A stretch of 64,000 nt of DNA from Powellomyces hirtus (lineage: Eukaryota; Chytridiomycota; Chytridiomycetes; Spizellomycetales; Powellomycetaceae): NCBI GenBank assembly GCA_025526995.1, contig JAHLKG010000009.1, forward strand, positions 124,001 to 188,000, given 5' to 3'. Positions within the stretch are counted from its first letter, which is position 1, and every line of letters starts with the position of its first letter. The translations under genes were made by a program, and so were the position numbers. The notes beneath the pieces were generated by a model. The model saw only the letters and a program-made list of their open reading frames with translations, ran no database searches and was not told where the DNA came from. Positions 1 through 9,639 of the stretch are shown one piece after another.

Positions 1-1
1 C

Positions 2-2330
2 AGGGTCCGTGCCACCTTCCCGGATAGGAAACTACCTCGAAGGTTCTGGCCTGCTCTAGTGGTAGCAGCTGGTTACATCTATTCCCTTACGTACAACCGC
101 ATCAACAAGAAGACGCCGCATGAAATCTTACTTGGCCGGCGTCCTGATGTCACCCATCTTAGGCGTATCGGTTGCGTGGCGTATTCCGTTCTAACGAGCA
201 AAGGACGAGATAAAATGGGGAATCGAGCAAAGAAGGCTTACTTGGTAGGCTATGCTCAACCCTCAGGTACCAAGGGGTATCTGGTATGGGATCCTGTTAC
301 TGACAAAGTCGAAGTGTCACGAGACGTGATCTTCAAAGAAGACTTGGGACTCGAACCCAAATATCAGCAGGATCCAGCACATCTTGACCTTCTAGATGAA
401 GAGAGTCAGGAGGATGACCTCGAATACACCGTGGAGGCGATTATCGACGAGCGCCGCAGTAAGGTGCACACAAAAGAATACTTGGTTAAGTGGGAGGGAT
501 ATCAAGAACCTACGTGGGAGTCCCGACTTTCACTACTCGATACTACAGAACTGGATGACTGGGAGAATCGAGTAGCCGCATACAATGTCGGCACACAACG
601 AAATGACCCCATCGCTGCATACGCCGCCTGCGTGCGGACTCAAGCAACGATCAACAAAGACGCCATGACATGGAAGCAAGCGATGAAAACCCCTCAAAAG
701 GAGGAATTTCTCAAGGCTGCACGCATTGAGTACCAATCCCTGGTCAACAACGGTACATGGGAGCTCACCAAGCGTCCACGTAACAAGCGCGTGATCGGAA
801 CAACATGGGTCTTTTGAACGAAGGGCAATCCCGATGGCACCTTTAACAAGTTCAAAGGTAGAGCAGTGGCTCAAGGCTTCTCTCAACAACCTGGTCGCGA
901 CTTTGGTGACACATACTCACCTACGCTAACATTCACAGCGCTACGCCTCTTCCTGGCGTATTGTGTTCAGCACGGGCTGGACATCCACAGTATGGACGCT
1001 GTTACCGCCTTCCTTAACAGTAATATTGATAAGGATATCTACATTGAGCAGTTTGAGGGATTCGAAGATCCGGATCACCCCAAAGGCGATTGGGTCCTGA
1101 AGCTACTGAAAGCTCTTTACGGCCTGAAGCAATCACCTCTTCTTTGGTATGAGACCTTGAAGACTGCACTGTTAAAACTCGGCTACAAAACGGTTTCTGT
1201 ATGCCCGTGTATCTTCTTCAAGTACGCAACAGACGACCGTACACCTCCGTCGAACGACAACTTGGTCCTTATTCTTGTCTTCGTCGACGACCTGCTTATT
1301 GCAGCAAAGGATCCGGAGATTCTAGCGAACAGCAAGATGGAGCTACATTCAAAGTTCAAGTTTACGGAACAAGGTTGCGTATCCAGTCACCTTGGTCTCG
1401 TCTACAAATATGACTTCGACTCTCCTGTTCGTACCCTCGAAATCTCAAATGTCAAGTACATCGACGACACTCTTGAACAATTCGGCATGAGCGACTGCCA
1501 TCCTGTCTCCACCCCGTACGCCGTGTCAGCGAGTAACCAACAACCGGAGGATTCAACACCATTCACGAATCTCAAAATGTATCAGGAAGCAGTGGGGGTC
1601 CTCACTTGGGCCGCCATCACATGGCGATGGGATATCGCCACTGCAGTCGGTTACGTTGCGCGCCGCGTGGCCGCACCTACTAACTCCGACTGGAACAATG
1701 TTAAACGCATTTTCCGCTATTTGAAGGGTACCCGCGATTACGCCCTCAAGTTCACATCCAAACGAAATGATCCGCGTGGCCTACGCGTATTCACGGATGC
1801 GGATTATGCAGGAGAACTCACCGACCGTACGTCCACTACGGATATCTTGGCCCTTTACAATGGGTTTCCTGTTCTGTGGAACAGCAGCAAGCAGAAGTGT
1901 ACCGTCCAAAGTACGACCGAAGCGGAGTACATAGCTGCCAGTACCGGCCACAACAAAACCAAATGGCTATGCCAACTCTTGGCAGACGTTTTGGGACCTC
2001 AACCGGATTTCAAATCTTGCCCGGTCCCTCTCCATGTCGATAATCAGAGCGCCGGGGCCTTGATTCAGTCTAAGGCTATCAACCAATGCACCAAACACAT
2101 CGATGTTCGGTACCACGCTATACGCGATTCATTCGCGAAGCAACTTATCGAAATCATCGACACCAATACGGATGATCAACTGGCGGACATCTTTACAAAG
2201 CCTTTCCCAACTGTCAAACATAAAGACACTGTCTTGAGGATTACGAATGGGACTCATATATTTGATGAACAAATACGCAATGAGGGCGCGTCTACGGAAG
2301 CACACCAAGCCCAAGTGTTACTCGCTGCAT
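2..2330 (+). pseudogene. Ty1/copia-type pol remnant (integrase C-terminus, chromodomain, RT, RNase H)
   Basis: The reading frame is already open at the window edge, so the element starts outside. Order seen: the last part of the integrase core and the copia-type 'KAYLVGY' block (about 60-350), a chromodomain-like module (422-570), reverse transcriptase with an FVDD catalytic motif (about 1280-1295, where YVDD is usual) and an RNase H with the usual 'ADYAG' and 'TEAEYIA' blocks (about 1795-1940). Integrase-then-RT order is diagnostic of copia rather than gypsy. A single in-frame TGA at 815-817 interrupts the start of the RT right after 'TTWVF', so it cannot make a full polyprotein as it stands. 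A few codons near 2200-2330 close the RNase H tail; the exact end is not clear. The open frame runs on to 2506 only because it enters the neighbouring gypsy LTR. Confidence 0.88.
422..570 (+). other. Chromodomain-like module inside the copia polyprotein
   Basis: The translation reads 'EYTVEAIIDERR' then 'EYLVKWEGY' and 'PTWE', the three blocks that define a chromodomain (first beta strand, aromatic-cage strand, Trp-Glu before the C-terminal helix). It sits between the integrase C-terminus and the RT. Chromodomains are standard at the integrase end of Ty3/gypsy chromoviruses and are uncommon in copia elements; in gypsy elements they steer integration to heterochromatin. That role here is inferred. 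Confidence 0.75.
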
Positions 2331-2449
2331 GTCAGGAGAATTACTCACAACACTGGCTTACCTTGGCATCTAAACCGCAATTGCGGAACCCGAAGCTATG
2401 CCCCAGGAGGATGGGCCTGCCCCTCCTCCATCATCCTCATCGCTTGAGG

Positions 2450-2454
2450 GTGAG
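2450..2454. repeat. Target-site duplication, left copy (GTGAG)
   Basis: The five bases directly outside the left LTR are identical to the five directly outside the right LTR (8692-8696), the expected footprint of gypsy integrase. Confidence 0.9.
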
Positions 2455-2876
2455 TGTGAGAAACCTATGTTTCAAGGCGGAAGGAGTTGTTCCGGTCTGG
2501 AGTTGAGAGGAGCGGTAGAGGGATGAAAAGAGAAGTTGATTTCGATGTGCGGATTTTGATGTATTGGATGAGATGATGTCTCTATCCGGGAGGAACTTTC
2601 CTCCCGTTTTTATATGAGATTCTACGGTCTGATGGTTCTAGCTAACTTGTGGAGAACGGGGAGATGATCTAGGGATCTATGGCAGTGCAGCGGGGCAGTG
2701 TATCTGGGCAGTGCAGCTGCGCATTGCGGGGGTATGCTGACAGAGCTGAGACTTGTGCAGATGCTTATGAGGGATTGGATAATCGCTTATGAGGCGCGTC
2801 TGCCTTAACTTGAGATATGGCTTTTTACTAGCCAAAAATAAGTAAAGTATAAATATGCCATGATGGCCATCTCACA
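2455..2876 (-). repeat. Gypsy 3' LTR (left copy)
   Basis: This copy starts TGTGAG and ends CTCACA. It carries a perfect 9-bp inverted repeat (2587-2595 and 2598-2606) directly beside a T-rich stretch that on the minus strand reads as a TATA-like box (2607-2615), so the hairpin lies at or near the start of the element's transcript. Confidence 0.92.
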
Positions 2877-3194
2877 CCCCCCTTTGCCTCTTGGGCTTTA
2901 GTACAGGAGGCATGAGGTTGCTGAGTTGGAGGCTGAGCTCCCATGCAATTGTCAGCTGCTGGCTTGCCATAGGACGAGCTCCCATATGGTGTCAGCTCCT
3001 GGTGCAGCGCTTAGGCTTACACTGGCTTCAATCTTTCCGTTGAGAAGATTGGTACTTCGAAACCCCGCCGGGCTCGGTAAGATTCGGCTCATGGCCAGGA
3101 CAGGGAGCGGCTCCTAAGCGGCTTTATCCTTTTTTGAACAGGGAGCTCAAGGCTTGTTCATGCTATCTAAGCGGGAGAGGGGGATTGTTGACTT

Positions 3195-3351
3195 GCCAGA
3201 TCTCGAACGCCTCTGTATCTTTGAGATTGGCTTCGGGTTGCCAGGAGGGTTCGGGCCAGCCGATGTATTTGGTCAAGAACATTCAGCGGCGGGCTCGGCC
3301 TCGGCCGGTTACTGTTTCATTGAGGATTGCTTCAACTGGGTACTCGAGTTC
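3195..3351 (-). pseudogene. Chromodomain at the integrase end of the gypsy element, broken by TGA
   Basis: Minus-strand reading gives 'EYPVEAILNE', then a TGA at 3283-3285, then in the same frame 'KYIGWPEPSW', the second half of a chromodomain. The domain continues to about 3195 before the next stop. Loss by one substitution is inferred from the uninterrupted frame. Confidence 0.72.
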
Positions 3352-5070
3352 CCCTTCGATAAGAACCGGCTCTGGCGGAGGTGGCGTTTGGTCGCGGAGT
3401 GGGTGCGTGGGGGGCACATGCTTCCGTAGTATGTTAACATGGAAATAGGGCCAGATCGCCTTGAGAACCGTTTGGGAGAGATCTAGGCAATATGTATCTG
3501 GATGAGGTCCTTTGGCCGATATTGTGAATGGCCCGATCCACTTGGGTGTGAGATTGGCAGGTTTAACTTGGTCGAAGTTGATTGCTAGTTGCTCATGGTT
3601 GAGGTCAACAAGATCGTCTACTTTGAACGCAATGGGGGTGCGTCCTTGGTTGCAGCATTGTTCATAGCAATCGTGTTCGTTACGAAGAGCTTGTTGGACT
3701 GTGAGATTGATCTCTGCAGCTCGTTCCTGATACAGGCAAACAAGAGCTCGATTTGGCGGTGTCATCTGAGTGAGTTGTTCTGCATCAGCATTCCAACCTG
3801 GAGGGCGTGGCATTCGATTTAGTTCGATTTTGAATGGTGCAAGGCCATTGAGGTGACGCCTAGGCATGGAATTGAGGCAGAACTCGACTAGTGGTAGGAA
3901 TTCACGCCAGTTGGATCCGCTATAGTTGAGGTATTTGCGTGTGACGAACTTGGAAACTTGGATCATTCTTTCTACTCAGCCATCCGTTTGCTGATGTCGT
4001 GCCGGAGCAAACTCGTGTCTGACGCCGGTTAACTTGGCAAAGGCGGAGAAAAGGTCTGCCAATAACCTGGGTTCTCGGTCGGATATTATGAGGAGAGGTA
4101 TGCCGGTATGTTTCCAAACTTGGCTCAGGATGAGTGTCATTAACTTGTTTGTAGAGAGAATGCTTTCTGCAGGGACAAGATGCGTTCGGCTTGATAAATA
4201 GTCGACAATGCATATGATAAACGGACGCTCGGGACTTCCTCGAGGTCGAGGTAATCCGAAAAGATCAAACCCATGAGTGTGATTGACCGTTGATGGTATG
4301 GGAAGTGGTCTTAAGAGGCCATTGCAAGGTGGACGTGAAAACAAGCGGCATTTCGCACAGGTACAAATGAAGGATCAAACGTCCTGCTGCATCTTGGGCC
4401 AGAACTATTGTCGCAGCATTTTGGCATACGTAACCAACGGTCCTTGATGTCCGCCGTTAGGAAGTTCATCATGGAATTTTCGAAGGACATGTGGCCTGAT
4501 GGCATAAGGGACGTAAAGCCGTTCGCCTTTGTATGTGATGATTCCGTCAGGTTGTATAGCAAATCTACAATAACAACCGGAGCGCTCGTGTTCTGGCTTT
4601 TCGAGCATTTTGGTAATGTGGAGCGCGTATTCATCTTGGAGCAATTCATGTTTCCATTGTTCGAATCCGAATGTAGTCAGAAATGGGTGCTCGTTGGTAT
4701 TCATATATGCCGTAACCATCAGCCGTTTTTGACATTCGATGCGTCGTGGTGCATATGTAGGGTTTCGCAAGAGTAGATTGGCAATCGTGTTGAATCGTCT
4801 GGGAAGGTATTGGATCGAGAAGTCGAATCTTTGTAGCGTTTCAACCCATCCGGCTTGGCGTTTACTCAGGTGTGGTTGCGTTTGCAGGTGAACAAGTGAT
4901 CGATGATCAACAAAAGCGATAAAAGGCCGATTGATGAGGTAAAATCGATTCGTCTTGAGGAACTTCACGAGGGCTAGTAGCTCTTGCTCATGTACCGGAT
5001 ATTGGGTCTTGGCTCCATTCATCTTGCGCGAAAAGAAGAGTACCGGACGAAGTTTGGGCAGTTGCTCCAT
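3283..5070 (-). pseudogene. Gypsy RNase H end and integrase, several stops
   Basis: After the TGA at 5074 the same frame continues with the RNase H body ('LRPVLFFSRKM', 'YPVHEQELLALV'), then the integrase zinc-binding start ('GGHQG'), a TAG at 4405-4407 and a TGA at 4375-4377, then 'CAKCRLF' and the integrase core. Core acidic residues appear in 'CIVDYLS', 'IISDREP' and in 'VERM' just after a TGA at 3976-3978. The remaining integrase C-terminal part runs to 3285. All pieces lie in one frame, so the damage here is by point mutation rather than indels. Confidence 0.85.
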
Positions 5071-5073
5071 AGC

Positions 5074-6864
5074 TCATACTCGATGAGTCGGCAAGGGCAT
5101 GGGGAGAGGTTTTCCATCAGTGGTTTGTCCAAGCCATCCGGAAACGGCATAGCCAGATGAATCGGTATGGACGTAGATTGGATGGTCTGGATTGAATGTC
5201 GCTAGGACTGGAGCGCTTGTGATAGCAGCCTTGAGAGCGTCAAAGGCGTTTTGCTCCTTGTCTGTCCATTCGAATGCGCTTTTAATACCCTGTAGGGCTG
5301 ACAAGGGTGCGGCAATTTTGGCGTATCGCTCGATGTAATCCAGGAAGTAATTTGTTAGTCCTAGAAATTGCCTGATGTGCCGCAAAGTCCGTGGGGTTGG
5401 CCAATCTCGAACAGCTGCGATCTTGTTATCCGCAATATGCATTCCGTTGACGCTGAAGAAATGTCCACAGAACTCGATTTCGCGTTTCCCCAAGTGGCAT
5501 TTGGCAACATTGACGTAGAGAGAATGGTCTTGTAATCGTTGAAGTACTTTTCTCACATCTTGACGATGTCTTTCGGGGTTTGGTGAGAAGATAAGGATGT
5601 CGTCGAGGTAGCAAATGACAGAGATGTCATACAAGTCACCCAGGACTTGGTTCATTAGTCGCTGGAAGGCGCCAGGTGCGTTGCACAGTCCAAAGGGCAT
5701 AACGACGTATTCGAAGAGTCCAAATCTTGTGCGGATGGCTGTTTTCTCACAATCTTCTGGGGCGAAGAGTAGTCGATGGTAAGCGTCTTTCAAGTTGATG
5801 AGAGTATAAAGGCGGGCGCCTAGAAGTTGGTTTCGCATCTCTCTTAGGTTAGGGAGCGGTGTGCGGTCCTTGATCGTGACAGCATTGAGTCCGCGATAGT
5901 CCCAGCAGACGCGAATTCCGCCAGTCTTCTTAACAGCGAATACGACTGAGGCGCCCCATGGGGATTTGGAATGCTGTATCCATCCTTTCGACAATAAATG
6001 GTCCAGTTGTTTCCGTAGTTCATTCAATTGGTCTTGTGATATAGGACATAAAGCTTGGAAGACCGGTTTCGATCCGGGAATGAGATCGATATGGAAGTTG
6101 TTATCACCGCGATCCGGGGGTAATTCATTGGTCTCCTTGAAAAGTGTATCCTTAAATCGCCAGAGAACTGAGTCGAGGAATTTGGGCCAAGAAGAATTGG
6201 TCCCAATTGTATTCTCTTCCATTGTGGAGCGTATATGAACTGCGAATGCTTCTCGGTATTGTTTGTGTCGGAGTTGTTTGTTGAACCGCTTCGATGAGAC
6301 GGCGGCAATACCCTGAAATGGTTTTTGTTGTTCACGTTTGATGCCTTTGGCAGCTCCGTGGATCGTAAAGGTTTGGGCTTTTTGGATGAATGAGTCAGGA
6401 CTCTGAGCGTGCCGATTGGATGGGAGCGACGAACAGTTGAAGGGTTTTCCTTCCAGAGTGAACAAGATGCGGTGTGGTCGTTCAATAGTGATACAAGTAA
6501 AAGTGCCAATCGCTTCGAAGAATGGAAGCCCCAGAAAAAGTAGGATTCCAATAGGTGCAATCTCAAAGTGAAAGGAGGCAATAGAATCATAGTCTTGCGA
6601 AGTGTTGTTGAAAATTTGGATTAATTGGGTTGTAAGGGATGTGATTCGGATCGTTTGGCCAGCACCGGCGGTATCAATGTTGTATGGCTTATCTAGAGGC
6701 CTCTTCTCGAGTCTTCGTGCATCTGCTACGCAGTCTTGAACCACCATAGTATTGCAGCCGGTGTTCAAGAGGGCTATAATTGGCTCGGTGCCCATTTTGA
6801 CTCGGAAGACCCAACTGGGTGCGCTTGAAGCTTTGCCAGGTTGAAGTCGGGTTTGAAGATCCAT
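5074..6864 (-). pseudogene. Gypsy protease, reverse transcriptase and RNase H start
   Basis: An open stretch of 596 codons. The retropepsin motif near 6760-6775 reads 'LLNTG' where DTG is required; the related copy at about 12950 keeps 'FLDTG', so the catalytic aspartate is lost here. The RT is well kept ('FAVKKTGGIRVCWDYR', 'MPFGLCNAP', and the catalytic 'YLDDILIFS' at about 5590-5620). The RNase H start 'YVHTDSSGYAVSGWLG' follows near 5120-5170. Upstream, the same frame holds a TAG at about 6886, so translation from gag into pol is blocked. Confidence 0.88.
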
Positions 6865-6983
6865 TTGTCGAATAGATGTAGGGTTGCCCTAAGCGCTTTT
6901 GGGTGGTCGATTACATGTCATCCAGGGAATATTGGATTCAGGGAAGATAGTATGTCCCTTATTGGGTTGAGAGGAACCGATTT

Positions 6984-8194
6984 CTACTCCCAACCGTCCA
7001 GAAAATCCTGGGAGTCTTGGTCTTCTTCATCGGCTCTGATTTCGCTGATTCGACTGACTTGTCTAACAGGGTAAGTGCTGCTAGTAGCTGATTCCCCGAT
7101 TGCTTCGCCATTGACGTCTCGCTTAGTGAAACAGTCCTGGATCTTGTGATTGGTTCGTCCGCATCGTTTGCAGAGCATAGCGCTCCCACGTTTTGTAGGT
7201 GTTTTGGGAGTCGCTGGAGTTCTAGGGAATGCTGGTCTGCGTGCGGGAGTTCCTTGAGGTGTAGTAATTGTCGTTGGTAAGCTAGGTCTCTTTCTTGGTG
7301 TTTGCGGGATCGCTTGCTTAGATGTTTGGCCTTTGATTGTTGATCTTCGGGGAGTAACTGGTCCAGGCTGTTGAAATGTACGTCGAGGAGTGCGAGAGGG
7401 GGCTTGTTCAATACCCGAGTAAGGATGGAATCGGGCAGGGGCCTTGGCTTGTGCTTGTGCTGGAGTAGTAAGATAGCCGTCGACCAGATTGCGGGAGGCT
7501 GCTGCGTTTCGAACGCAGATTACGGCCAGGGGCCAAGTGATGGCTTGTCCAATGGTGAGTCTCATCGTCATGAAGTTTTGAAGAGCTTGGACAAGGTAAG
7601 GCCGTAAGTCGAGTTACGGAGAAGTCCCGTGCGGAAGATGTTGATCATCTCGCTTTCCAGTAGAAGTCGTTCCGTAGCATTGCCATTGGCACGAACAGCG
7701 ATTGTTTCGAGATGTCGATATCGTTCCAATTCCCGGATGTAATCTTCAAGCGAGTTTCCAAGCGAGAGGGCCGCCATTTCTTGGTGTAGACGGTTGGTGA
7801 CATTGCGAGGCATCCAGCGCTGATAGAACTGGGTGGCCCACCAGGCGGCAACGCCTTCGGCAGGAGCGGCAGGCTGAACGCGGAGATTGTTCATGATAGC
7901 GATGTGCCAAGCGACGACTGAAGGGTCCATATTAGTGATGGCGTACTCGTCGAAGTAATTAAACTTGTTGTAGGCAATGCCGGTATAAGCCGTGATTGAA
8001 GTGGTTGCACGCTCTGACGTTCGTAGTGACAAAGAGGTCGATCAGCTCCATATCGTGTTTACCAGAGAAGTACGGAATCGTCTTTGTATTGGCGAGGAGA
8101 GTTGTGCGCAGCGTAATCTCGCTTAGTGATCACCGTTCTGCAGAGCAGGGTCTACGGCGGGGAAAGTCCAGGCGGCAGGTCCGGGTGCAGCCAT
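6984..8194 (-). pseudogene. Gypsy gag, frameshifted
   Basis: A likely start Met lies at 8194 ('MAAPGPAAW'), with homologous starts in the second gypsy copy (about 14323). Frames change at about 8150, about 8030 and about 7595; the last is a single-base loss visible by comparison with the second copy ('ggtaaggcc' here, 'ggtaaaggcc' there). The last third carries a CCHC zinc knuckle ('CKRCGRTNHKIQDC'), the nucleic-acid-binding part of gag, at about 7130-7175. Pro/Thr-rich linkers flank it. Confidence 0.8.
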
Positions 8195-8256
8195 CGTGAA
8201 TCACTGTATTTCAATGAAAGGAACAAGCGTAGATAAGTTTGACAGGAAAGAACGGG

Positions 8257-8269
8257 AGTGGTGCTACCA
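8257..8269 (-). other. Primer-binding site of the gypsy element
   Basis: Directly inside the 5' LTR the minus strand reads TGGTAGCACCACT. It begins with the TGG expected to pair with a tRNA CCA end, and TGGTAGC recalls the initiator-Met tRNA primers used by fungal LTR elements. The second gypsy copy has TAGTAGCACC at the same place (14407 downward), one change from this. Confidence 0.6.
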
Positions 8270-8691
8270 TGTGAGAACCCTATGTTTCAAGGCGGAAGGA
8301 GTTGTTTGGGTTTGGAGTTGAGAGGAGCGGTAGAGGGATGAAAAGAGAAGTTGATTTTGATGTGCGGATTTTGATGTATTGGATGAGATGATGTCTCTAT
8401 CCAGGAGGAACTTTCCTCCCGTTTTTATATGAGATTCTACGGTCTGATGGTTCTAGCTAACTTGTGGAGAACGGGGAGATGATCTAGGGATCTATGGCAG
8501 TGCAGCGGGGCAGGGTATCTGGGCAGTGCAGCTGCGCATTGCGGGGGTATGCTGACAGACCTGAGACTTGTGGAGATGCTTATGAGGGATTGGATAATTG
8601 CTTATGAGGCGCGTCTGCCTTAACTTGGGATATGGCTTTTTACTAGCCGAAAATAAGTAAAGTATAAATATGCCATGATGCCCATCTCACA
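8270..8691 (-). repeat. Gypsy 5' LTR (right copy)
   Basis: Same length as the left copy and with the same termini. The hairpin seen in the left copy has one arm changed here (CGGGAGG to CAGGAGG on the plus strand). Confidence 0.92.
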
Positions 8692-8696
8692 GTGAG
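8692..8696. repeat. Target-site duplication, right copy (GTGAG)
   Basis: Identical to 2450-2454, directly outside the right LTR. Confidence 0.9.
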
Positions 8697-9415
8697 TGTC
8701 GGCTTGGAGAGATCGGTGGTCCCTCCAACTCCTCGGCTTCCACCTCCTCCTCCTCCTCTTCTTCATCATTATAGGGAGCCTCCCGCTCCAGGATGTCCCA
8801 CATCCTCTTCACCTCCGCTGCAGATTTCTTGTCCGCAGCCTTCTTCTTCGCCTGGGCTCTAACTTGCCCTTCCCAACAGCCGTCTTCCAGCTCCGCCGGT
8901 CCTCTAGCACGGATCTCAGTCCGTCAAGCGTCCCAGTCGCCCGTGCGGGACCCAGAGGCATACCAGACCTCGACCGGTCCTTCACCCGGTCTTTTGCCTG
9001 TTCGATATGGCGTTCAAGGACCTCTTGACGGTCTTTGGGGTGGAACTGTCGGGCATGCGCCGCCGACATCATTTGAATCTCCGCTTGGGACAACCCCGCA
9101 GCGAGTGCGCCTCCCACTGGCGCAGAGGACACCACTGCCGATGGCACAGCAGGAGCCGTGGTCGCCGCAGGCGCCGCTGCCGGCGGTGCCGTTTTCCTCG
9201 CCGTCATCTTCACCCTGCCCGAACCTGACAACTACACCGGCACACACAGTTAGAACTTGCGCCTCATTTGCGCGGATCTCCTAGACGTACCCTAGCCATT
9301 CTTCGTATTCTTAACAGTGTAATAAATGGGGTGTGTGGGGTGTGTGCATGGGTGTGTGTCGTAAAGGTAGATAGAGCAACTCTCTCATTGACAGACTGAC
9401 AGGTCTGAGTGGGGG

Positions 9416-9630
9416 TGTTAGCACGTACAGACTCTGTCATCGAGTCACAACTGCGCCATCGCAGGGCGTATGCTACGCCACTACAATGAGCCACGCGATC
9501 ACGTGCAAACCACGTGATCAACTCCGATATAAGTAGTTTTCCTCCATTACTTAATATATCGGTGGGACTTTTCTCTTTTTCTCCAATAGAGCGTACTTCG
9601 TTGTTTTGCCCAGTCAACTACCCCGAAAGC
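9416..9630 (+). repeat. Possible LTR fragment with E-box palindrome and TATA-like box
   Basis: A purine run (about 9407-9415) is followed by TGTTAGCACG, as at the start of a 3' LTR. Inside lies a perfect 9-bp palindrome GATCACGTG / CACGTGATC with a 5-bp loop (9497-9519) and then 'gatataagtag'. The copia LTR copies further right carry similar GATCACGTG elements and a nearby '..aaaagtag' stretch. No second copy or target duplication was found, so this is tentative. It directly precedes the truncated copia element. Confidence 0.3.
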
Positions 9631-9639
9631 TTCCTCAAC

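Larger units (their letters stand above)
2455..8691 (-). mobile_element. Ty3/gypsy LTR retrotransposon, full length but decayed
   Basis: Bounded by two 422-bp LTRs (2455-2876 and 8270-8691) that begin TGTGAG and end CTCACA, and flanked by the 5-bp duplication GTGAG. Genes read on the minus strand in the order gag (about 8194-6984), protease-RT-RNase H (6864-5074), integrase (5070 to about 3350) and a chromodomain (3351 to about 3195). By eye the LTRs differ at about 13 of 422 positions with no length change, so the insertion is not recent. Coding regions hold several frameshifts and stops, including TAG at about 6886 and 4405 and TGA at 5074, 4375, 3976 and 3283. The RT-before-integrase order plus a terminal chromodomain fits the chromovirus branch. 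It landed in a minus-strand ORF. Confidence 0.93.
2370..9231 (-). pseudogene. Unknown minus-strand ORF split by the gypsy insertion
   Basis: A minus-strand ORF starts at 9231 (or Met at 9207) with an Ala/Pro/Thr-rich N-terminus, then a charged helical stretch ('SQAEIQMMSAAHARQFHP') and a Lys/Ala-rich segment, then an acidic run (about 8730-8760) and 'PPISPSR' next to the insertion point. On the far side of the retroelement the same frame resumes when one copy of the 5-bp target duplication is removed: an acidic Ser/Gly-rich tail ending in '..ASGSAIAV' and a TAG at 2370-2372. A separate single-base frame change lies near 8850-8900. About 220 codons in all. No family is recognised; it could be a host gene or the ORF of yet another mobile element. 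The frame restoration across the duplication is seen directly in the sequence. Confidence 0.6.

Noticed and set aside
815..5076. TGA as a sense codon (alternative genetic code)
   Set aside because: TGA interrupts several retroelement frames, but host genes such as the MAPKKK (ends 20352), MRPS16 (25763) and the PAP2 gene (29500) end in TGA exactly where their families end, so it is a normal stop.
9014..9284. Plus-strand ORFs rich in Pro, Ser and Arg at 8696-9284
   Set aside because: Antisense to the disrupted minus-strand ORF, whose charged helical pattern and frame restoration across the insertion are better evidence.
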